Shown here: in pieces, positions 1 through 9,044 of the stretch
How positions within the stretch are numbered: position 1 is the stretch's first letter
Layout: every line of letters starts with the position of its first letter
NCBI GenBank assembly: GCA_964556115.1
Contig: CAZKVC010000013.1
Coordinates: 1 to 63,324 of the forward strand
Length of the DNA: 63,324 nucleotides
Source: Parvularcula sp964556115
GTDB lineage: Bacteria > Pseudomonadota > Alphaproteobacteria > Caulobacterales > Parvularculaceae
Direction: 5' to 3'
Program-made: the position numbers and the translations under genes
Notes under the pieces: generated by a model
Told to the model about the DNA's origin: nothing
Seen by the model: only the letters and a program-made list of their open reading frames with translations
The model's database searches: none

Positions 1-74
1 ACGCCGAACATATCGCCGAACAAGCCGCCAGGCTGATGGGGGACGAGCGGGGGGCCATGGCCGAGAACGGCTGA
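1..74 (+). CDS. C-terminal tail of a truncated gene, possibly 1-deoxyxylulose-5-phosphate synthase
   Basis: Only the last 23 codons are present, read in the third frame and ending with TGA at 72-74. The tail contains AEHIAEQAARLMG, which resembles the end of alphaproteobacterial Dxs proteins (typically ...AGLDAEHIA..). Dxs next to a TlyA-type methyltransferase is a common order in this class, and the next gene begins 5 bases later, so the two are probably one operon. The identification rests on a short tail and on context, so it is tentative. Confidence 0.4.
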   Translation, partial: AEHIAEQAARLMGDERGAMAENG

Positions 75-78
75 GACG

Positions 79-813
79 GTGCGGCTCGACCAGGCGCTGG
101 TCGAACGCGGTCTCGCGCCAAGCCGGGCCCGCGCCCAGGCCCTGATCCGCGAGGGCCTGGTCTCGGTCGATGGCGCACCCGCCGACAAGGCAAACCGGAA
201 GGTCCGTGTCGAGAGCGATCTTCAGGTCGACCCGTGCGCCCATGATTATGTCTCCCGCGCAGCGCTGAAGCTTGAGGCAGGGCTGGATCGCTTCGCTGTC
301 GACCCCGAAGGCCGGACCTGCCTCGATCTCGGCGCTTCGACAGGCGGTTTCACCGAGATCCTCCTGCGGCGCAGCGCGGCGAAGGTTTTCGCCGTCGATG
401 TCGGCCGCGACCAGCTTCACCCGACTCTCCGGGCCGATCCTCGGGTCATCTCGCTGGAGGGGACCCATGCCAAGGCGCTCACCAGCGATCTCATCACCGA
501 GCCGCCATCGCTCCTGGTCTGCGATGTCAGTTTCATCAGCCTCAAGAAGGCCTTGCCGGTTCCGCTTTCCCTGACCGCGCCCGGCGCCGAACTTGTCACC
601 CTCGTCAAACCGCAATTCGAGCTCGGCCCCGAAGCGATCGGCAAGAACGGGCGCGTCATCTGGCCGGAAGACGAGCAGAAGGCCTGTCTTGGGGAGGCGG
701 TCATCGGCTTCCTTGAAAGCTCGGGCTGGCGCTGCGGCCCCCTGATCGACAGCCCCATCCTGGGCGGCGACGGCACGAAGGAGTTCCTGCTTCATGCGCA
801 AAAGGCGGCCTAG
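79..813 (+). CDS. tlyA: TlyA-family rRNA 2'-O-methyltransferase
   Basis: TlyA-type enzymes methylate ribose 2'-OH groups of cytidines in 16S/23S rRNA using SAM. An S4 RNA-binding domain covers residues 1-60 (begins MRLDQALVERGL) and an FtsJ/RrmJ-like Rossmann methyltransferase follows, with the SAM-binding loop LDLGASTGGF at about 82-91. The expected K-D-K-E tetrad is visible as K64, D149, K177 and E181. At 244 residues the length is normal. The start is GTG at 79. The last 20 bases overlap the next gene, so translation is probably coupled. Confidence 0.9.
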   Translation: MRLDQALVERGLAPSRARAQALIREGLVSVDGAPADKANRKVRVESDLQVDPCAHDYVSRAALKLEAGLDRFAVDPEGRTCLDLGASTGGFTEILLRRSAAKVFAVDVGRDQLHPTLRADPRVISLEGTHAKALTSDLITEPPSLLVCDVSFISLKKALPVPLSLTAPGAELVTLVKPQFELGPEAIGKNGRVIWPEDEQKACLGEAVIGFLESSGWRCGPLIDSPILGGDGTKEFLLHAQKAA

Positions 814-2044
814 CCGGAAGCGTCAGCCCAAGGCTGAACGCCGTATCCTGACGATCGACAGCCTGAATGCCAAAGGCGAGGGCGTCGCGGAAGCCGTTGC
901 CGTGCCGTTCGCCCTGCCGGGCGAGACGGTGGTTGCCGCCGTCAGGGGACGGACGGGGTCGGTGACCGAACACACGGAGACGAGCCCGCAACGCCATGCG
1001 CCCCTCTGCCCCCATTTTGGCCAGCCGGGCGATGCTTGCGGCGGCTGCACTCTGCAGCATCTGGGGGCGGAAAGAGCCACAGAGCTGAAGGTCCGGCGGC
1101 TCGAGGGCGCGGTCCGCCAGATCTATCCCGAAGCGAAGGTCACCCAGATCCATCACTCACCGCCACAAAGCCGCAGGCGGGCGGGGTTCAAAGTTGCTGG
1201 CGGGGCGGCGGGGTTTCATGCCCTTGGCAGCCGGAACATCGTGCGCCTTCAAGGCTGCGTCGTTCTTCACCCGGAGCTTTTTGCGCTCCTGCGGCCCCTG
1301 GAGAAGCTGAACCGGGACCTCCGCCGCCCCTTCGAGGCCTATACGACCCTCGCATCCGAAGGCGCCGATCTCGATCTGCGGGGCATCGACGAAGCAGACC
1401 TCGATCTCGCCGCCCGCGAAGCGCTGGCCGAATTTGCCGAAGCGCACGGCATCGCGCGGTTGGCGGTGGAGGGCGTGACCCTCAGCATGCGGACGCCGCC
1501 GACGGTGAGGATCGGACAGATCGCCGTGCCGCTGCCAGCGGGCGGCTTCCTGCAGGCAACCAAGGAAGGCGAGGCGGCGCTTCAGCGGGAAGTCACCGAA
1601 GCGCTGGAGGGGGCCGAGCGGGTCGCGGATCTTTTCTGCGGCCTTGGCACCTTCGCCTTGCCTCTCGCCCGCTCGGCTTCGGTGCTGGCGGCGGATCACG
1701 CCGGCGGCGCTATCGAGGCCCTGACGGCGAGCGCCAGGGCGAACGGCCTGCCGATCGACGCGGAGGCGCGGGACCTCTTCCGAAGGCCGCTTGAAAAGGC
1801 GGAGCTGAAGGGCTGTGACGGCGCAGTCTTCGACCCGCCGCGGGCCGGAGCGGGCGGGCAGGCGGTAAGTCTTGCTGATGCAGGGATCGAAACGGTGGTT
1901 GCGGTCAGTTGCGATCCGGCGACCCTGGCGCGGGATCTTCGGGCGTTTTCAGGGCGCTACGATCTGTCCCGCCTCGTCCTGGTGGACCAGTTCGGGTGGT
2001 CGCCCCATCTAGAAGCGGTGGCAGTCTTGCGGCGGAGATCATGA
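794..2044 (+). CDS. Class I RNA (uracil-5-)-methyltransferase, RlmD/TrmA family
   Basis: This family methylates C5 of uridine in 23S rRNA or tRNA. The N-terminus is basic and followed by a TRAM-like segment. Four cysteines suited to a [4Fe-4S] cluster are present: C72, C82 and C85 (in CPHFGQPGDACGGC) and C155. The SAM loop is DLFCGLGTFALPLA, followed by FDPPRAGAGG and by SCDP with the catalytic cysteine near residue 375. At 416 residues it is a typical RumA-like length. It overlaps tlyA by 20 bases and the next gene by an ATGA, giving a three-gene SAM-methyltransferase run. Which uridine it modifies cannot be told. Confidence 0.88.
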   Translation: MRKRRPSRKRQPKAERRILTIDSLNAKGEGVAEAVAVPFALPGETVVAAVRGRTGSVTEHTETSPQRHAPLCPHFGQPGDACGGCTLQHLGAERATELKVRRLEGAVRQIYPEAKVTQIHHSPPQSRRRAGFKVAGGAAGFHALGSRNIVRLQGCVVLHPELFALLRPLEKLNRDLRRPFEAYTTLASEGADLDLRGIDEADLDLAAREALAEFAEAHGIARLAVEGVTLSMRTPPTVRIGQIAVPLPAGGFLQATKEGEAALQREVTEALEGAERVADLFCGLGTFALPLARSASVLAADHAGGAIEALTASARANGLPIDAEARDLFRRPLEKAELKGCDGAVFDPPRAGAGGQAVSLADAGIETVVAVSCDPATLARDLRAFSGRYDLSRLVLVDQFGWSPHLEAVAVLRRRS

Positions 2045-3117
2045 TCATCAACAGCTTACGCGAAGCGCGCTACCGCGCGGCGGCGACGGCCAAGGTCGGC
2101 TGGTTCACGGGCTTCTACGTCCTTGGCCGCCATATCGTCGGCCCGCTCACAGGCCCGGGCGAGACGCCGCGCCCCTACAAGTCCGACCCGGTGGACTTCG
2201 CGGCGATGCGATCGTCCTTCATGGAGCTGTTCGACGCCGAATGGCAGGACATCGAGCGGGGCCGTTACAAGCTGCCGCAAGAGTTCCGTGCGCCGCCGAA
2301 CGGGCCGCGCATGCTGCGCGATGCCGCCGGTTATCTTCGCGAGGCGAGGATGGTCGCGCGCCGTGCCCATCAGAAGGGCGGCGGCACCGAAGTTCGCGAG
2401 GCCGGCGCCCCGGAGGGCTATCCCGCCTATTACCGTCAGAACTTTCACTTCCAGTCCGATGGCTGGTTCTCCGACCGTTCGGCAAGGGCATATGATACCC
2501 AGGTCGAGGTCCTCTTTACCGGAGCCGCCGACACGATGCGGCGCCGCGCGCTCGCCCTGATCGCGGACGAAGTCCAGCGCCGGGAAGGCGAGGGCGAGAG
2601 GGTCGGGGACCTCAGCCTCGTTGATATCGGCACCGGCACCGGGCGGCTTCTGGCCGATGTCGCCGACAACTTCCCGGGCCTGCCGATGGTGGGCGTCGAT
2701 CTTTCGGACCCCTATCTCAAGCGCGCGAAGAAGACTGTCGGACCGGAAGCAAACGCCCGGTTCGTCGCCGCGCCCGGTGAGAAGCTACCCTTCGCCGACC
2801 AGAGTATGGATATTCTGACCACGGTCTATCTCTTCCATGAATTGCCGCCGAAGGTGCGGCGGGTGATGGCGGCCGAGTTCGCGCGGGTCCTCAAGCCCGG
2901 CGGGCTCTATGTGCATCTCGACAGCGTCCAATATGGCGATACCGCGATGGATGCGCTGCTCGAAGGCTTTCCCCGCGCCTTTCACGAGCCCTTCTATGAG
3001 AGCTACATGAACGAGGATCTGGCCGAGATCTTCGGGGCGGAGGGCCTGCGCGCCGAAAGCTCGCTCATCGGGTTCCTGTCCAAGGCATCGTCGTTCAGGA
3101 AGCCGCTGCCCTCATGA
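2041..3117 (+). CDS. Class I SAM-dependent methyltransferase (methyltransferase-11 type)
   Basis: The open frame extends further upstream, but the ATG at 2041 forms an ATGA overlap with the preceding stop and begins a sensible protein (MIINSLREARYR), so I place the start there (358 residues). A Rossmann domain starts near residue 195 with VDIGTGTGRLLADV (motif I), then VGVDLSDPYL (acidic residue that binds the SAM ribose) and HELPPKVRR / RVLKPGGLYVHLD (motifs II-III). The N-terminal 190 residues are family-specific and may bind substrate. The substrate is unknown; it resembles small-molecule methyltransferases more than rRNA enzymes. Confidence 0.82.
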   Translation: MIINSLREARYRAAATAKVGWFTGFYVLGRHIVGPLTGPGETPRPYKSDPVDFAAMRSSFMELFDAEWQDIERGRYKLPQEFRAPPNGPRMLRDAAGYLREARMVARRAHQKGGGTEVREAGAPEGYPAYYRQNFHFQSDGWFSDRSARAYDTQVEVLFTGAADTMRRRALALIADEVQRREGEGERVGDLSLVDIGTGTGRLLADVADNFPGLPMVGVDLSDPYLKRAKKTVGPEANARFVAAPGEKLPFADQSMDILTTVYLFHELPPKVRRVMAAEFARVLKPGGLYVHLDSVQYGDTAMDALLEGFPRAFHEPFYESYMNEDLAEIFGAEGLRAESSLIGFLSKASSFRKPLPS

Positions 3118-3123
3118 GGGGGG

Positions 3124-3570
3124 TCAGCCTTCCCCGTCCTCGAAGAGCCTGAGGGCAACCTGGGCGCTGGCGACGGCGTTGTCTTCGTCGTCCTGCCAGC
3201 CCCTGGCTTCCACGAAGGCGATCCTCCGTCCCAGTCGCTTCACGCTGACACTGGCAAGGAGATCCTGGTCGCGGCTGCCCCTGAGGTAGCTGGTGTGGAC
3301 GCTGATCGTTCGGCAACGGATGGGCTCGGGCGCGCGGCTGAGGACTTCGACGGTGGCGGCATATTGCAGGAAGGCCGAAATCACGCCGCCATGAAGCGCG
3401 CGGATCACCGGGTTGCCGATATGCGGTTCTGCAAAGGTCAGCCTATAGAGATGGCGGGCATCGTCGAGGGTGATGACGGTTCCCAGCCAGCGGCCCATGG
3501 CGGAAGCCGCGACGCGCTCTTCGGCGGCAGCCAGGGTTTCGGGGCTTGGGGGCAGCAGATCGCGGCTCAT
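3124..3570 (-). CDS. PaaI-family hotdog thioesterase
   Basis: Hotdog-fold acyl-CoA thioesterases hydrolyse CoA esters of aromatic or medium-chain acids. The 148-residue protein has the conserved segment LHGGVISAFLQ (residues about 59-69, the HGG turn that opens the central helix) and a typical C-terminal strand VASAQVALRLF. It is the last gene of a four-gene minus-strand chain. Its start overlaps the stop of the upstream paralogue by 4 bases, so the two may form a heteromer or act in sequence. The substrate cannot be read from the sequence. Confidence 0.85.
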   Translation of the reverse strand: MSRDLLPPSPETLAAAEERVAASAMGRWLGTVITLDDARHLYRLTFAEPHIGNPVIRALHGGVISAFLQYAATVEVLSRAPEPIRCRTISVHTSYLRGSRDQDLLASVSVKRLGRRIAFVEARGWQDDEDNAVASAQVALRLFEDGEG

Positions 3571-4031
3571 ATCCGGCTCACCTGCGCGGAGCGTGTGCCC
3601 ACCATGAAGGTGCCCGCCGCTGTCGCCAGCAATGTCCCGTCCTCGGAAACCGCCCGGCCGCGGACGATCGAGACGTCGTCCATGATCCCCTCACAGATGG
3701 CTTCGCAGATGATGTTCGTCCCGGCCTTCGCGTGGCTGAAGGTGTCGGTCTGGAGGTTGATCGTGGCGAGGGGCTGGAACCGGTCGAGATTGGTCCACGT
3801 CACCATGCCCATCACCGTGTCGAGGATCACCGTCATCAGCCCGGGATTGATGTCTGCGCCGTCGAGGAAGGTCTCGCTGGGCGTCAGGCGGATCTTCATC
3901 TCTCCGCGCCCCACCCGCAGGGCCTTCGGCGCAAGCTCGCTGAAGAGCGGATGCTCCTGGGTGAACGCGGCCTGGATACCCTGGAAAGCCTGGGCGATGT
4001 CGGGGGCGAGGGGGAGGGGGGTGTCGCTCAT
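3567..4031 (-). CDS. Second PaaI-family hotdog thioesterase
   Basis: This 154-residue protein has the hotdog hallmarks: NPGLMTVILDTVMGMVTW around residues 63-80 (the position of the usual HGG-helix, here with asparagine-proline-glycine instead) and LATINLQTDTF followed by a C-terminal strand LLATAAGTFMVG. The missing histidine-glycine-glycine separates it from its downstream neighbour and may mean altered or absent catalysis. It overlaps the downstream thioesterase by 4 bases and the upstream chorismate mutase by 1 base (TGATG), so all are probably translated together. Confidence 0.8.
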   Translation of the reverse strand: MSDTPLPLAPDIAQAFQGIQAAFTQEHPLFSELAPKALRVGRGEMKIRLTPSETFLDGADINPGLMTVILDTVMGMVTWTNLDRFQPLATINLQTDTFSHAKAGTNIICEAICEGIMDDVSIVRGRAVSEDGTLLATAAGTFMVGTRSAQVSRI

Positions 4032-4321
4032 CAGCGTTGCCTCAACCGTTCTTCTTCGTACTGAATGCCCCAGCCGATGATCTGCCGCCAGAGCGCTTCG
4101 GCGAGGGCGGGTGGCAGGAGCTTTTCGTCAGCGCGCTCGCGGACCTGGTCGATCACCGCCTGGATGCGCCAGGGGACGGTCGCCTCTTCGGGGCTTCGCT
4201 TCAGTTGCCAGGCGCGGTCCACATAGGTCCAGCGCTCGGCGAGAAGGTCGACGAGCGCCATGTCGATCCGGTCGATCTCGGTGCGCACCGCGTCCATGTC
4301 GGGGCAGTCTTCGGCCTTCAT
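4031..4321 (-). CDS. AroQ-class chorismate mutase
   Basis: Chorismate mutase converts chorismate to prephenate, the first step towards Phe and Tyr. The 96-residue all-helical protein has the AroQ pattern: VRTEIDRIDMALVDLLAERW (residues 12-31, with the first-helix arginine), a lysine in QLKRSP near residue 41, and a long C-terminal helix. Length and pattern resemble PchB-like stand-alone mutases, so isochorismate pyruvate-lyase activity cannot be excluded. It sits between thioesterase genes and a hydrolase-OsmC gene with 1- and 4-base overlaps. Confidence 0.85.
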   Translation of the reverse strand: MKAEDCPDMDAVRTEIDRIDMALVDLLAERWTYVDRAWQLKRSPEEATVPWRIQAVIDQVRERADEKLLPPALAEALWRQIIGWGIQYEEERLRQR

Positions 4322-5565
4322 GCTTCCTCCTCGCGCGCGGCGGGTTTCTCGAGCGTCGCGATCTCGGCGCCCCGCTCGAGGGTCCGGTGGACCGGACAGC
4401 GATCCGCGATCTCGAGGATACGCCGCCTGTCCTTCTCGTTCAAATCGCCTTCGAGGGTGATCTGCCGGGTGAAGTGATCGACCGGCGGCTCCTTCTTCAT
4501 GGCGTCGCCCGCGCTGTCGGCGTGCTTTTTCTCATGATCGACCTCCACGGAGACCCTGTCGAGGGGCAGCTTCTTGAAGTCCGCATACATCCTGATCGTC
4601 ATGGTGGTGCAGGCGCCGAGCGCTGCGGAGAGGTATTCATAGGGGCTTGGCCCGGTGCCAAGGCCTCCTTCGACCGAGGTGGGCTCGTCAGCGAGAAGAA
4701 GGTGCGGGCCTGCCCTGACATTCGCCTGGAACTTGCCCTGAGCGGTCTCCCGGACCTCGACGCCCATGGCTTCGTCGGTAGCGCCTTCGGCCATCGGCTT
4801 GTCCGTACCGAGATAGCGCGAAGCCCAGGCGGCAATGACGTTGGCGGCGTAGACGGCGTCTTCCTTCGAGGTGAGAAGGTGGTCGGCCTGCCCGAGGCTG
4901 ATGAAGCTTTTCGGGTGCCTGGCTGCGACGAAGAGACGTGTCGCATGCTCGATGCCGACCGTATCGTCCGAAGGCGAATGAAGCACCAGAAGCGCCTTGC
5001 CGAGATCGGCGACGGACGCCTCGATGTCGTGGCGTTCGAGATCGTCGAGGAACTGCTTCTCGATACGGAAGGGACGCTGGGCGAGGTTCACTTCGGCTTC
5101 GCCCTTCTCGCGGATCTCGTCGAGCGCGGCAGCGAAGTGGTCGGTGACGTGGACCGTGTCGGCTGGCGTATTCAGGGTGGCCACCGCCTTCACGCTCGGC
5201 AGGTCCCGGGCTACCGCAAGAACGGCTGCGCCGCCGAGGCTGTGGCCGATCAGAAGGCCCGGCGCCTCGAAATGGTCGGCGAGGAACTGGGCCGCCGCCT
5301 TCAGGTCTCCAAGATTCATGGAGAAATTGGTGGAGCCGAAATCACCGCCCGAGCCGCCAAGCCCCGTGAAATCGAAGCGCAAGACGGCGATCCCTGCCCT
5401 TGTCAGCGCGGTGGCGATGGCGCGGCTGGCGATCACGTCCTTCGAGCACGTGAAGCAGTGCGCAAAAAGGGCGAAGGCGGAAGGACTGCCCGCAGGCAGG
5501 TCGAGCCTCGCCGAAAGCTTGGCGCCGGCCGCGCCGTCGAAGTCGATCCGCATGGGTTTGCTCAT
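4318..5565 (-). CDS. Alpha/beta hydrolase fused to an OsmC-family domain
   Basis: Residues 1-250 form an alpha/beta hydrolase with the nucleophile elbow GHSLGG (S109) and an upstream FAHCFTCSKD oxyanion region. Residues about 270-415 form an OsmC/Ohr domain with the two expected redox cysteines, in LGACTTMTIRMY and in IADRCPVHRT. OsmC proteins reduce organic peroxides; this two-domain architecture is a known bacterial fusion. It is the first gene of the 3124-5565 chain and shares an ATGA overlap with the chorismate mutase. It is probably cytosolic, as no signal peptide is seen. Confidence 0.88.
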   Translation of the reverse strand: MSKPMRIDFDGAAGAKLSARLDLPAGSPSAFALFAHCFTCSKDVIASRAIATALTRAGIAVLRFDFTGLGGSGGDFGSTNFSMNLGDLKAAAQFLADHFEAPGLLIGHSLGGAAVLAVARDLPSVKAVATLNTPADTVHVTDHFAAALDEIREKGEAEVNLAQRPFRIEKQFLDDLERHDIEASVADLGKALLVLHSPSDDTVGIEHATRLFVAARHPKSFISLGQADHLLTSKEDAVYAANVIAAWASRYLGTDKPMAEGATDEAMGVEVRETAQGKFQANVRAGPHLLLADEPTSVEGGLGTGPSPYEYLSAALGACTTMTIRMYADFKKLPLDRVSVEVDHEKKHADSAGDAMKKEPPVDHFTRQITLEGDLNEKDRRRILEIADRCPVHRTLERGAEIATLEKPAAREEEA

Positions 5566-5632
5566 CGGCCTTGTCTCCTTGTCCTGCCCAAACCTCCGCC
5601 AGAAGGCCGCCGGGCGTTACGCTTTCGCGTTG

Positions 5633-7075
5633 CTACTTGATCCGCTGATAACGGCTGAGGGCTTCCTCACGCATCTGTCCGTGGTCCACGATCGGCTCGG
5701 GATAGGTCTCGCCGAGGGTCACATCCGCCTTTTTCAGGACATCCTTCGGCGCCTTCCACGGCGTGTGGATGTGCTTCGCGGGCATTCTTGCAAGCTCGGG
5801 CACGTGCTTCCTGACATAGTCCCCGTCAGGATCGAATTTCTCGCCCTGGGTGATGGGGTTGAAGACCCGGAAGAAAGGCGAAGCATCGGCGCCGCATCCG
5901 GCGACCCACTGCCATTGGGCGGTGTTGGATGCCGGATCGGCGCAGACAAGGGTGTCCCAGAACCATTTCATGCCCGCGCGCCAGTCGACGAGCAGGTCCT
6001 TCACAAGGAAGCTGCCAACGATCATCCGTACGCGGTTATGCATATGACCTTCGGTCCAGAGCTGCCGCATGCCCGCATCGACGATGGGGTAGCCGGTCTG
6101 ACCCTTCTGCCAGGCTGTCAGCGCCTCTTCGTTCCGGTCCCAATCGAACTTCTCGAATTTTTCCATCAGCGGACGGTCGAACATGCGCGGGAAGTGATAG
6201 AGGAGGTGGTAGCTGAAATCCCGCCACGCCAGTTCGCTGAGGAAGGTCATGCCCTGATCTTCGGGAACATCGCCCTCCTCGATCGCCCTCTGCATGTCCC
6301 GGTACATGGTGATGATCGAGATCTCGCCGAAATGGATATGCGGGGCCATGCGCGAGGTATCGTCGAGGTCCGGCCGGTTGCGGTGGTCATCATAACTGGC
6401 GGCCCCGTCCTTCAGCCATGCAAGCCAGCGCTTGCGCGCGCCGCGCTCGCCGGGGGTCCAGATCGGCTCGAAGCCTCCTGCCCAGTTGGGTCTGGTGGGC
6501 AGAAGCTCCCAGTCCGATAGCGCGTCGGAGGAGGGCACATCCTTCGGCGTTTCGAGCTTCTGGACCTTGGGCCGCGGATCGCGGATGTCCCGCGCCTTCA
6601 CCTTGCGCCAATAGGGCGTATAGACCTTGTACGGACCGCCGGAATTGGTCTCGATCTGCCATGGCTCGTTCAGGAGGCGGCCATTGAAGCTCTCGACCTC
6701 GTAGTCCTCGGAGAGGGTCGCCTTCAGCTCCTTGTCCTGTTCAATCTGCCAGGGCATGTAGCGCCGGTTCCAGTAGATGGACGTCGCGCCCGCCTCCTCG
6801 GCGAGTTCGGGCAGGATGTCTTCGGCCTTGCCCCGCCGCAGGACCAGCGTGCCGCCGAACTTTTCGATATCCTCCTGAAGCGCGGTGAGGGAATGGTGCA
6901 GCCACCAGCGCTGCGCCCCGCCAAGCGCCCATTCGCCGGGGGTGTCGTCATCGAGAATATAGACAAGAAGGGTCGGCGCGCCCTTGTCCGCGGCCGCGCG
7001 CAGGGCCGGGTTGTCATCGAAACGCAGGTCTTCGCGCAGCCAGACGAGGCTCAGTTCATCACTCATGGTTCCCAT
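5633..7075 (-). CDS. phrB: Deoxyribodipyrimidine photolyase
   Basis: The enzyme repairs UV-induced cyclobutane pyrimidine dimers with blue light, using FADH- and an antenna chromophore. An N-terminal photolyase domain (residues 5-165, begins LSLVWLREDLRFDDN) is followed by the FAD-binding helical domain, with the conserved stretch TGYPIVDAGMRQLWTEGHMH near residue 330 and NTAQWQWVAGCGADASPFFR near 385. At 480 residues it is full length for a class I enzyme. The start may be the second methionine at 7066. It has its own transcription unit. Confidence 0.95.
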   Translation of the reverse strand: MGTMSDELSLVWLREDLRFDDNPALRAAADKGAPTLLVYILDDDTPGEWALGGAQRWWLHHSLTALQEDIEKFGGTLVLRRGKAEDILPELAEEAGATSIYWNRRYMPWQIEQDKELKATLSEDYEVESFNGRLLNEPWQIETNSGGPYKVYTPYWRKVKARDIRDPRPKVQKLETPKDVPSSDALSDWELLPTRPNWAGGFEPIWTPGERGARKRWLAWLKDGAASYDDHRNRPDLDDTSRMAPHIHFGEISIITMYRDMQRAIEEGDVPEDQGMTFLSELAWRDFSYHLLYHFPRMFDRPLMEKFEKFDWDRNEEALTAWQKGQTGYPIVDAGMRQLWTEGHMHNRVRMIVGSFLVKDLLVDWRAGMKWFWDTLVCADPASNTAQWQWVAGCGADASPFFRVFNPITQGEKFDPDGDYVRKHVPELARMPAKHIHTPWKAPKDVLKKADVTLGETYPEPIVDHGQMREEALSRYQRIK

Positions 7076-7110
7076 CTAGGCCCAGCCGCCCTGGAGGGCA
7101 TGCAAAAGCT

Positions 7111-8103
7111 TCAGAGAACGCCTTGCGTCAGAAGGTCGTGGACATGGAGGAGCGAGACCGGCGTGCCGTCCTCGACCACGAAGAGCGCGGTGATTCGCTT
7201 TTCGGTGAGGTAGCTGAGGGCATCGCCCGCCATGGTCGCGCGCGACACGGTGCGCGGATCGGGGGTCATGACCTCCTCCACCGTTGCGCTTCCAAGCTCG
7301 CTGGCATGACGGCGCAGGTCGCCATCGGTGATGATCCCCTTGAGGGTCCCGTTCTCGCCGACGACACCCACACAACCGAAGCCCGCCTCGCTCATCACCC
7401 TGATCGCATCAAGAACGCTGGTGCCGAGGGTGATGACCGGCGGCGTCCGGCCATCGGGCAAGAGGTCACCGACCTTGCGCAATTGCGCGCCGAGCTTGCC
7501 GCCGGGATGGAAGGTCTTGAAGTCGGTCGAGGTGAAGCCCCGCGCTTCGAGAAGCGCAACGGCCAAGGCATCGCCCAAGGCCAGGGCCACGGTGGTCGAA
7601 CTCGTCGGGGCGGAGGTCTGCTTGCACGCCTCCTCCACCTTCGGGGCGACGAGCCTGATGGTGGCGGCTTTTGCAAGGGTGCTCTCTTCCTTCGACGTCA
7701 GGGCGATCAGCGGAATACCGAACCGGTGGGTGTAGCCGAGGACATCGGCAAGCTCCGGCGTTTCGCCCGAATTGGAGAGGGCAAGCACCACGTCGCGCTC
7801 CTCGATCATGCCGAGGTCGCCATGGCTCGCTTCGCCGGGGTGCACATAGGTGGCGGGCTGGCCGGTGGAGGCGAGGGTGGCGGCGATCTTGCGGCCGATA
7901 TGGCCGGACTTGCCCATCCCGGTGACGATCACCCGGCCTGACGAATGGAGCATGGCGCGAACCGCCTTCTCGAGCTCGAGCGCCAGGGGCTGGCCGTTCT
8001 CCAGCGCTGCCGCGAGCCGTTCGAGCCCCTCGCTCTCGGTGCGCACCGTGCGCCTTGCGACCGCCGCCGCATCGATGGGGAGGGGCGTCTCAGCCTCTGT
8101 CAT
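7111..8103 (-). CDS. kdsD: D-arabinose-5-phosphate isomerase (KdsD/KpsF/GutQ)
   Basis: The enzyme interconverts ribulose-5-phosphate and arabinose-5-phosphate, the precursor of Kdo. A SIS domain spans about residues 40-180 (GMGKSGHIGRKIAATLAST, then HPGEASHGDLGMI and SNSGETPE) and two CBS domains fill the C-terminal third. I chose the ATG at 8103, which has GGAG 8 bases upstream, over the in-frame GTG at 8112. It is divergent from kdsA, which uses its product, with only 65 bases between the starts, so a shared control region is likely. Confidence 0.93.
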   Translation of the reverse strand: MTEAETPLPIDAAAVARRTVRTESEGLERLAAALENGQPLALELEKAVRAMLHSSGRVIVTGMGKSGHIGRKIAATLASTGQPATYVHPGEASHGDLGMIEERDVVLALSNSGETPELADVLGYTHRFGIPLIALTSKEESTLAKAATIRLVAPKVEEACKQTSAPTSSTTVALALGDALAVALLEARGFTSTDFKTFHPGGKLGAQLRKVGDLLPDGRTPPVITLGTSVLDAIRVMSEAGFGCVGVVGENGTLKGIITDGDLRRHASELGSATVEEVMTPDPRTVSRATMAGDALSYLTEKRITALFVVEDGTPVSLLHVHDLLTQGVL

Positions 8104-8168
8104 GCTTGTCACTCCAATTCGGATCGCCGCGATTTGCGCGAAGCGTTGGCGGGGGATAAAGCCGCGCC

Positions 8169-9044
8169 ATGACCAAGATCAACAGCACCGTGACCCTCCA
8201 TGCCGACGCAGGCGATGTGGCCATCGGGAACGACCGCCCCTTCATGCTTTTCGCCGGGCCCTGCGCCATGGAAAGCCGCGATCACGCCATGGAGATGGCG
8301 ACGGCGATCAAGGAGATCGCGTCCGAGCTGGGTATCGGCTTCTGCTACAAGTCGAGCTTCGACAAGGCGAACCGCACTTCGCTCGGCTCGAAACGGGGCA
8401 TCGGGCTTGGCGAGGCGCTGCCGATCTTCGCCGAGATCAAGGAGCGCCTGGGCGTTCCGGTCCTCACCGACATTCATGAGCGTGAGCAGTGCGCGCCGGT
8501 GGGCGAGGTCGTCGATGTGCTGCAGATCCCGGCCTTCCTTTGCAGGCAGACGGACCTTCTGGTCGCCGCCGCCGAGACGGGGCGGGTGGTGAAGATCAAG
8601 AAGGGCCAGTTCCTGGCGCCGTGGGACATGAAGAACGTTGTTGCCAAGGTGACGGGCGCGGGCAACCCGAACGTCCTCGTCACCGAGCGCGGCGCGAGCT
8701 TCGGCTACAACACGCTCGTGACGGACTTTCGCGGGCTGAAGACCATGGCGGAGGAAACCTCCGCGCCGGTGATCTTCGATGCCACCCATTCCGTCCAGCA
8801 GCCCGGTGGGCAGGGCGGCACCTCCGGCGGTCAGCGCGAAATGGTTCCGACCCTCGCGCGCGCAGCCATCGCAGTCGGCGTGGCCGGCATCTTTGCCGAG
8901 ACCCATCAGGACCCTGACAGTGCGCCGTCGGACGGGCCGAACATGATCCCGCTGCGGCTCCTCAAGGAGTTCCTGGAAGAGCTTCAGGACCTCGATCGTG
9001 TGGCCAAGGGGCGGCGGAACCTACACGGCTTCGCTGGCCTCTGA
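8169..9044 (+). CDS. kdsA: 3-deoxy-8-phosphooctulonate synthase
   Basis: KdsA condenses arabinose-5-phosphate with phosphoenolpyruvate to make Kdo-8-phosphate. The 291-residue barrel protein shows the family motifs FAGPCAMESRDHAMEMA (residues 27-43), YKSSFDKANRTS, DIHEREQC, PAFLCRQTDLL and DATHSVQQPGGQGGTSGGQR. The cysteine of AGPC and the histidine of DIHE fit the metal-dependent subclass. It overlaps the 3' end of the convergent AI-2E transporter gene by 24 bases. Confidence 0.97.
   Translation: MTKINSTVTLHADAGDVAIGNDRPFMLFAGPCAMESRDHAMEMATAIKEIASELGIGFCYKSSFDKANRTSLGSKRGIGLGEALPIFAEIKERLGVPVLTDIHEREQCAPVGEVVDVLQIPAFLCRQTDLLVAAAETGRVVKIKKGQFLAPWDMKNVVAKVTGAGNPNVLVTERGASFGYNTLVTDFRGLKTMAEETSAPVIFDATHSVQQPGGQGGTSGGQREMVPTLARAAIAVGVAGIFAETHQDPDSAPSDGPNMIPLRLLKEFLEELQDLDRVAKGRRNLHGFAGL

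Noticed and set aside
4111..6520. Two overlapping open frames of about 508 codons opposite the hydrolase-OsmC and photolyase genes
   Set aside because: No motifs; the minus-strand genes have complete catalytic signatures.
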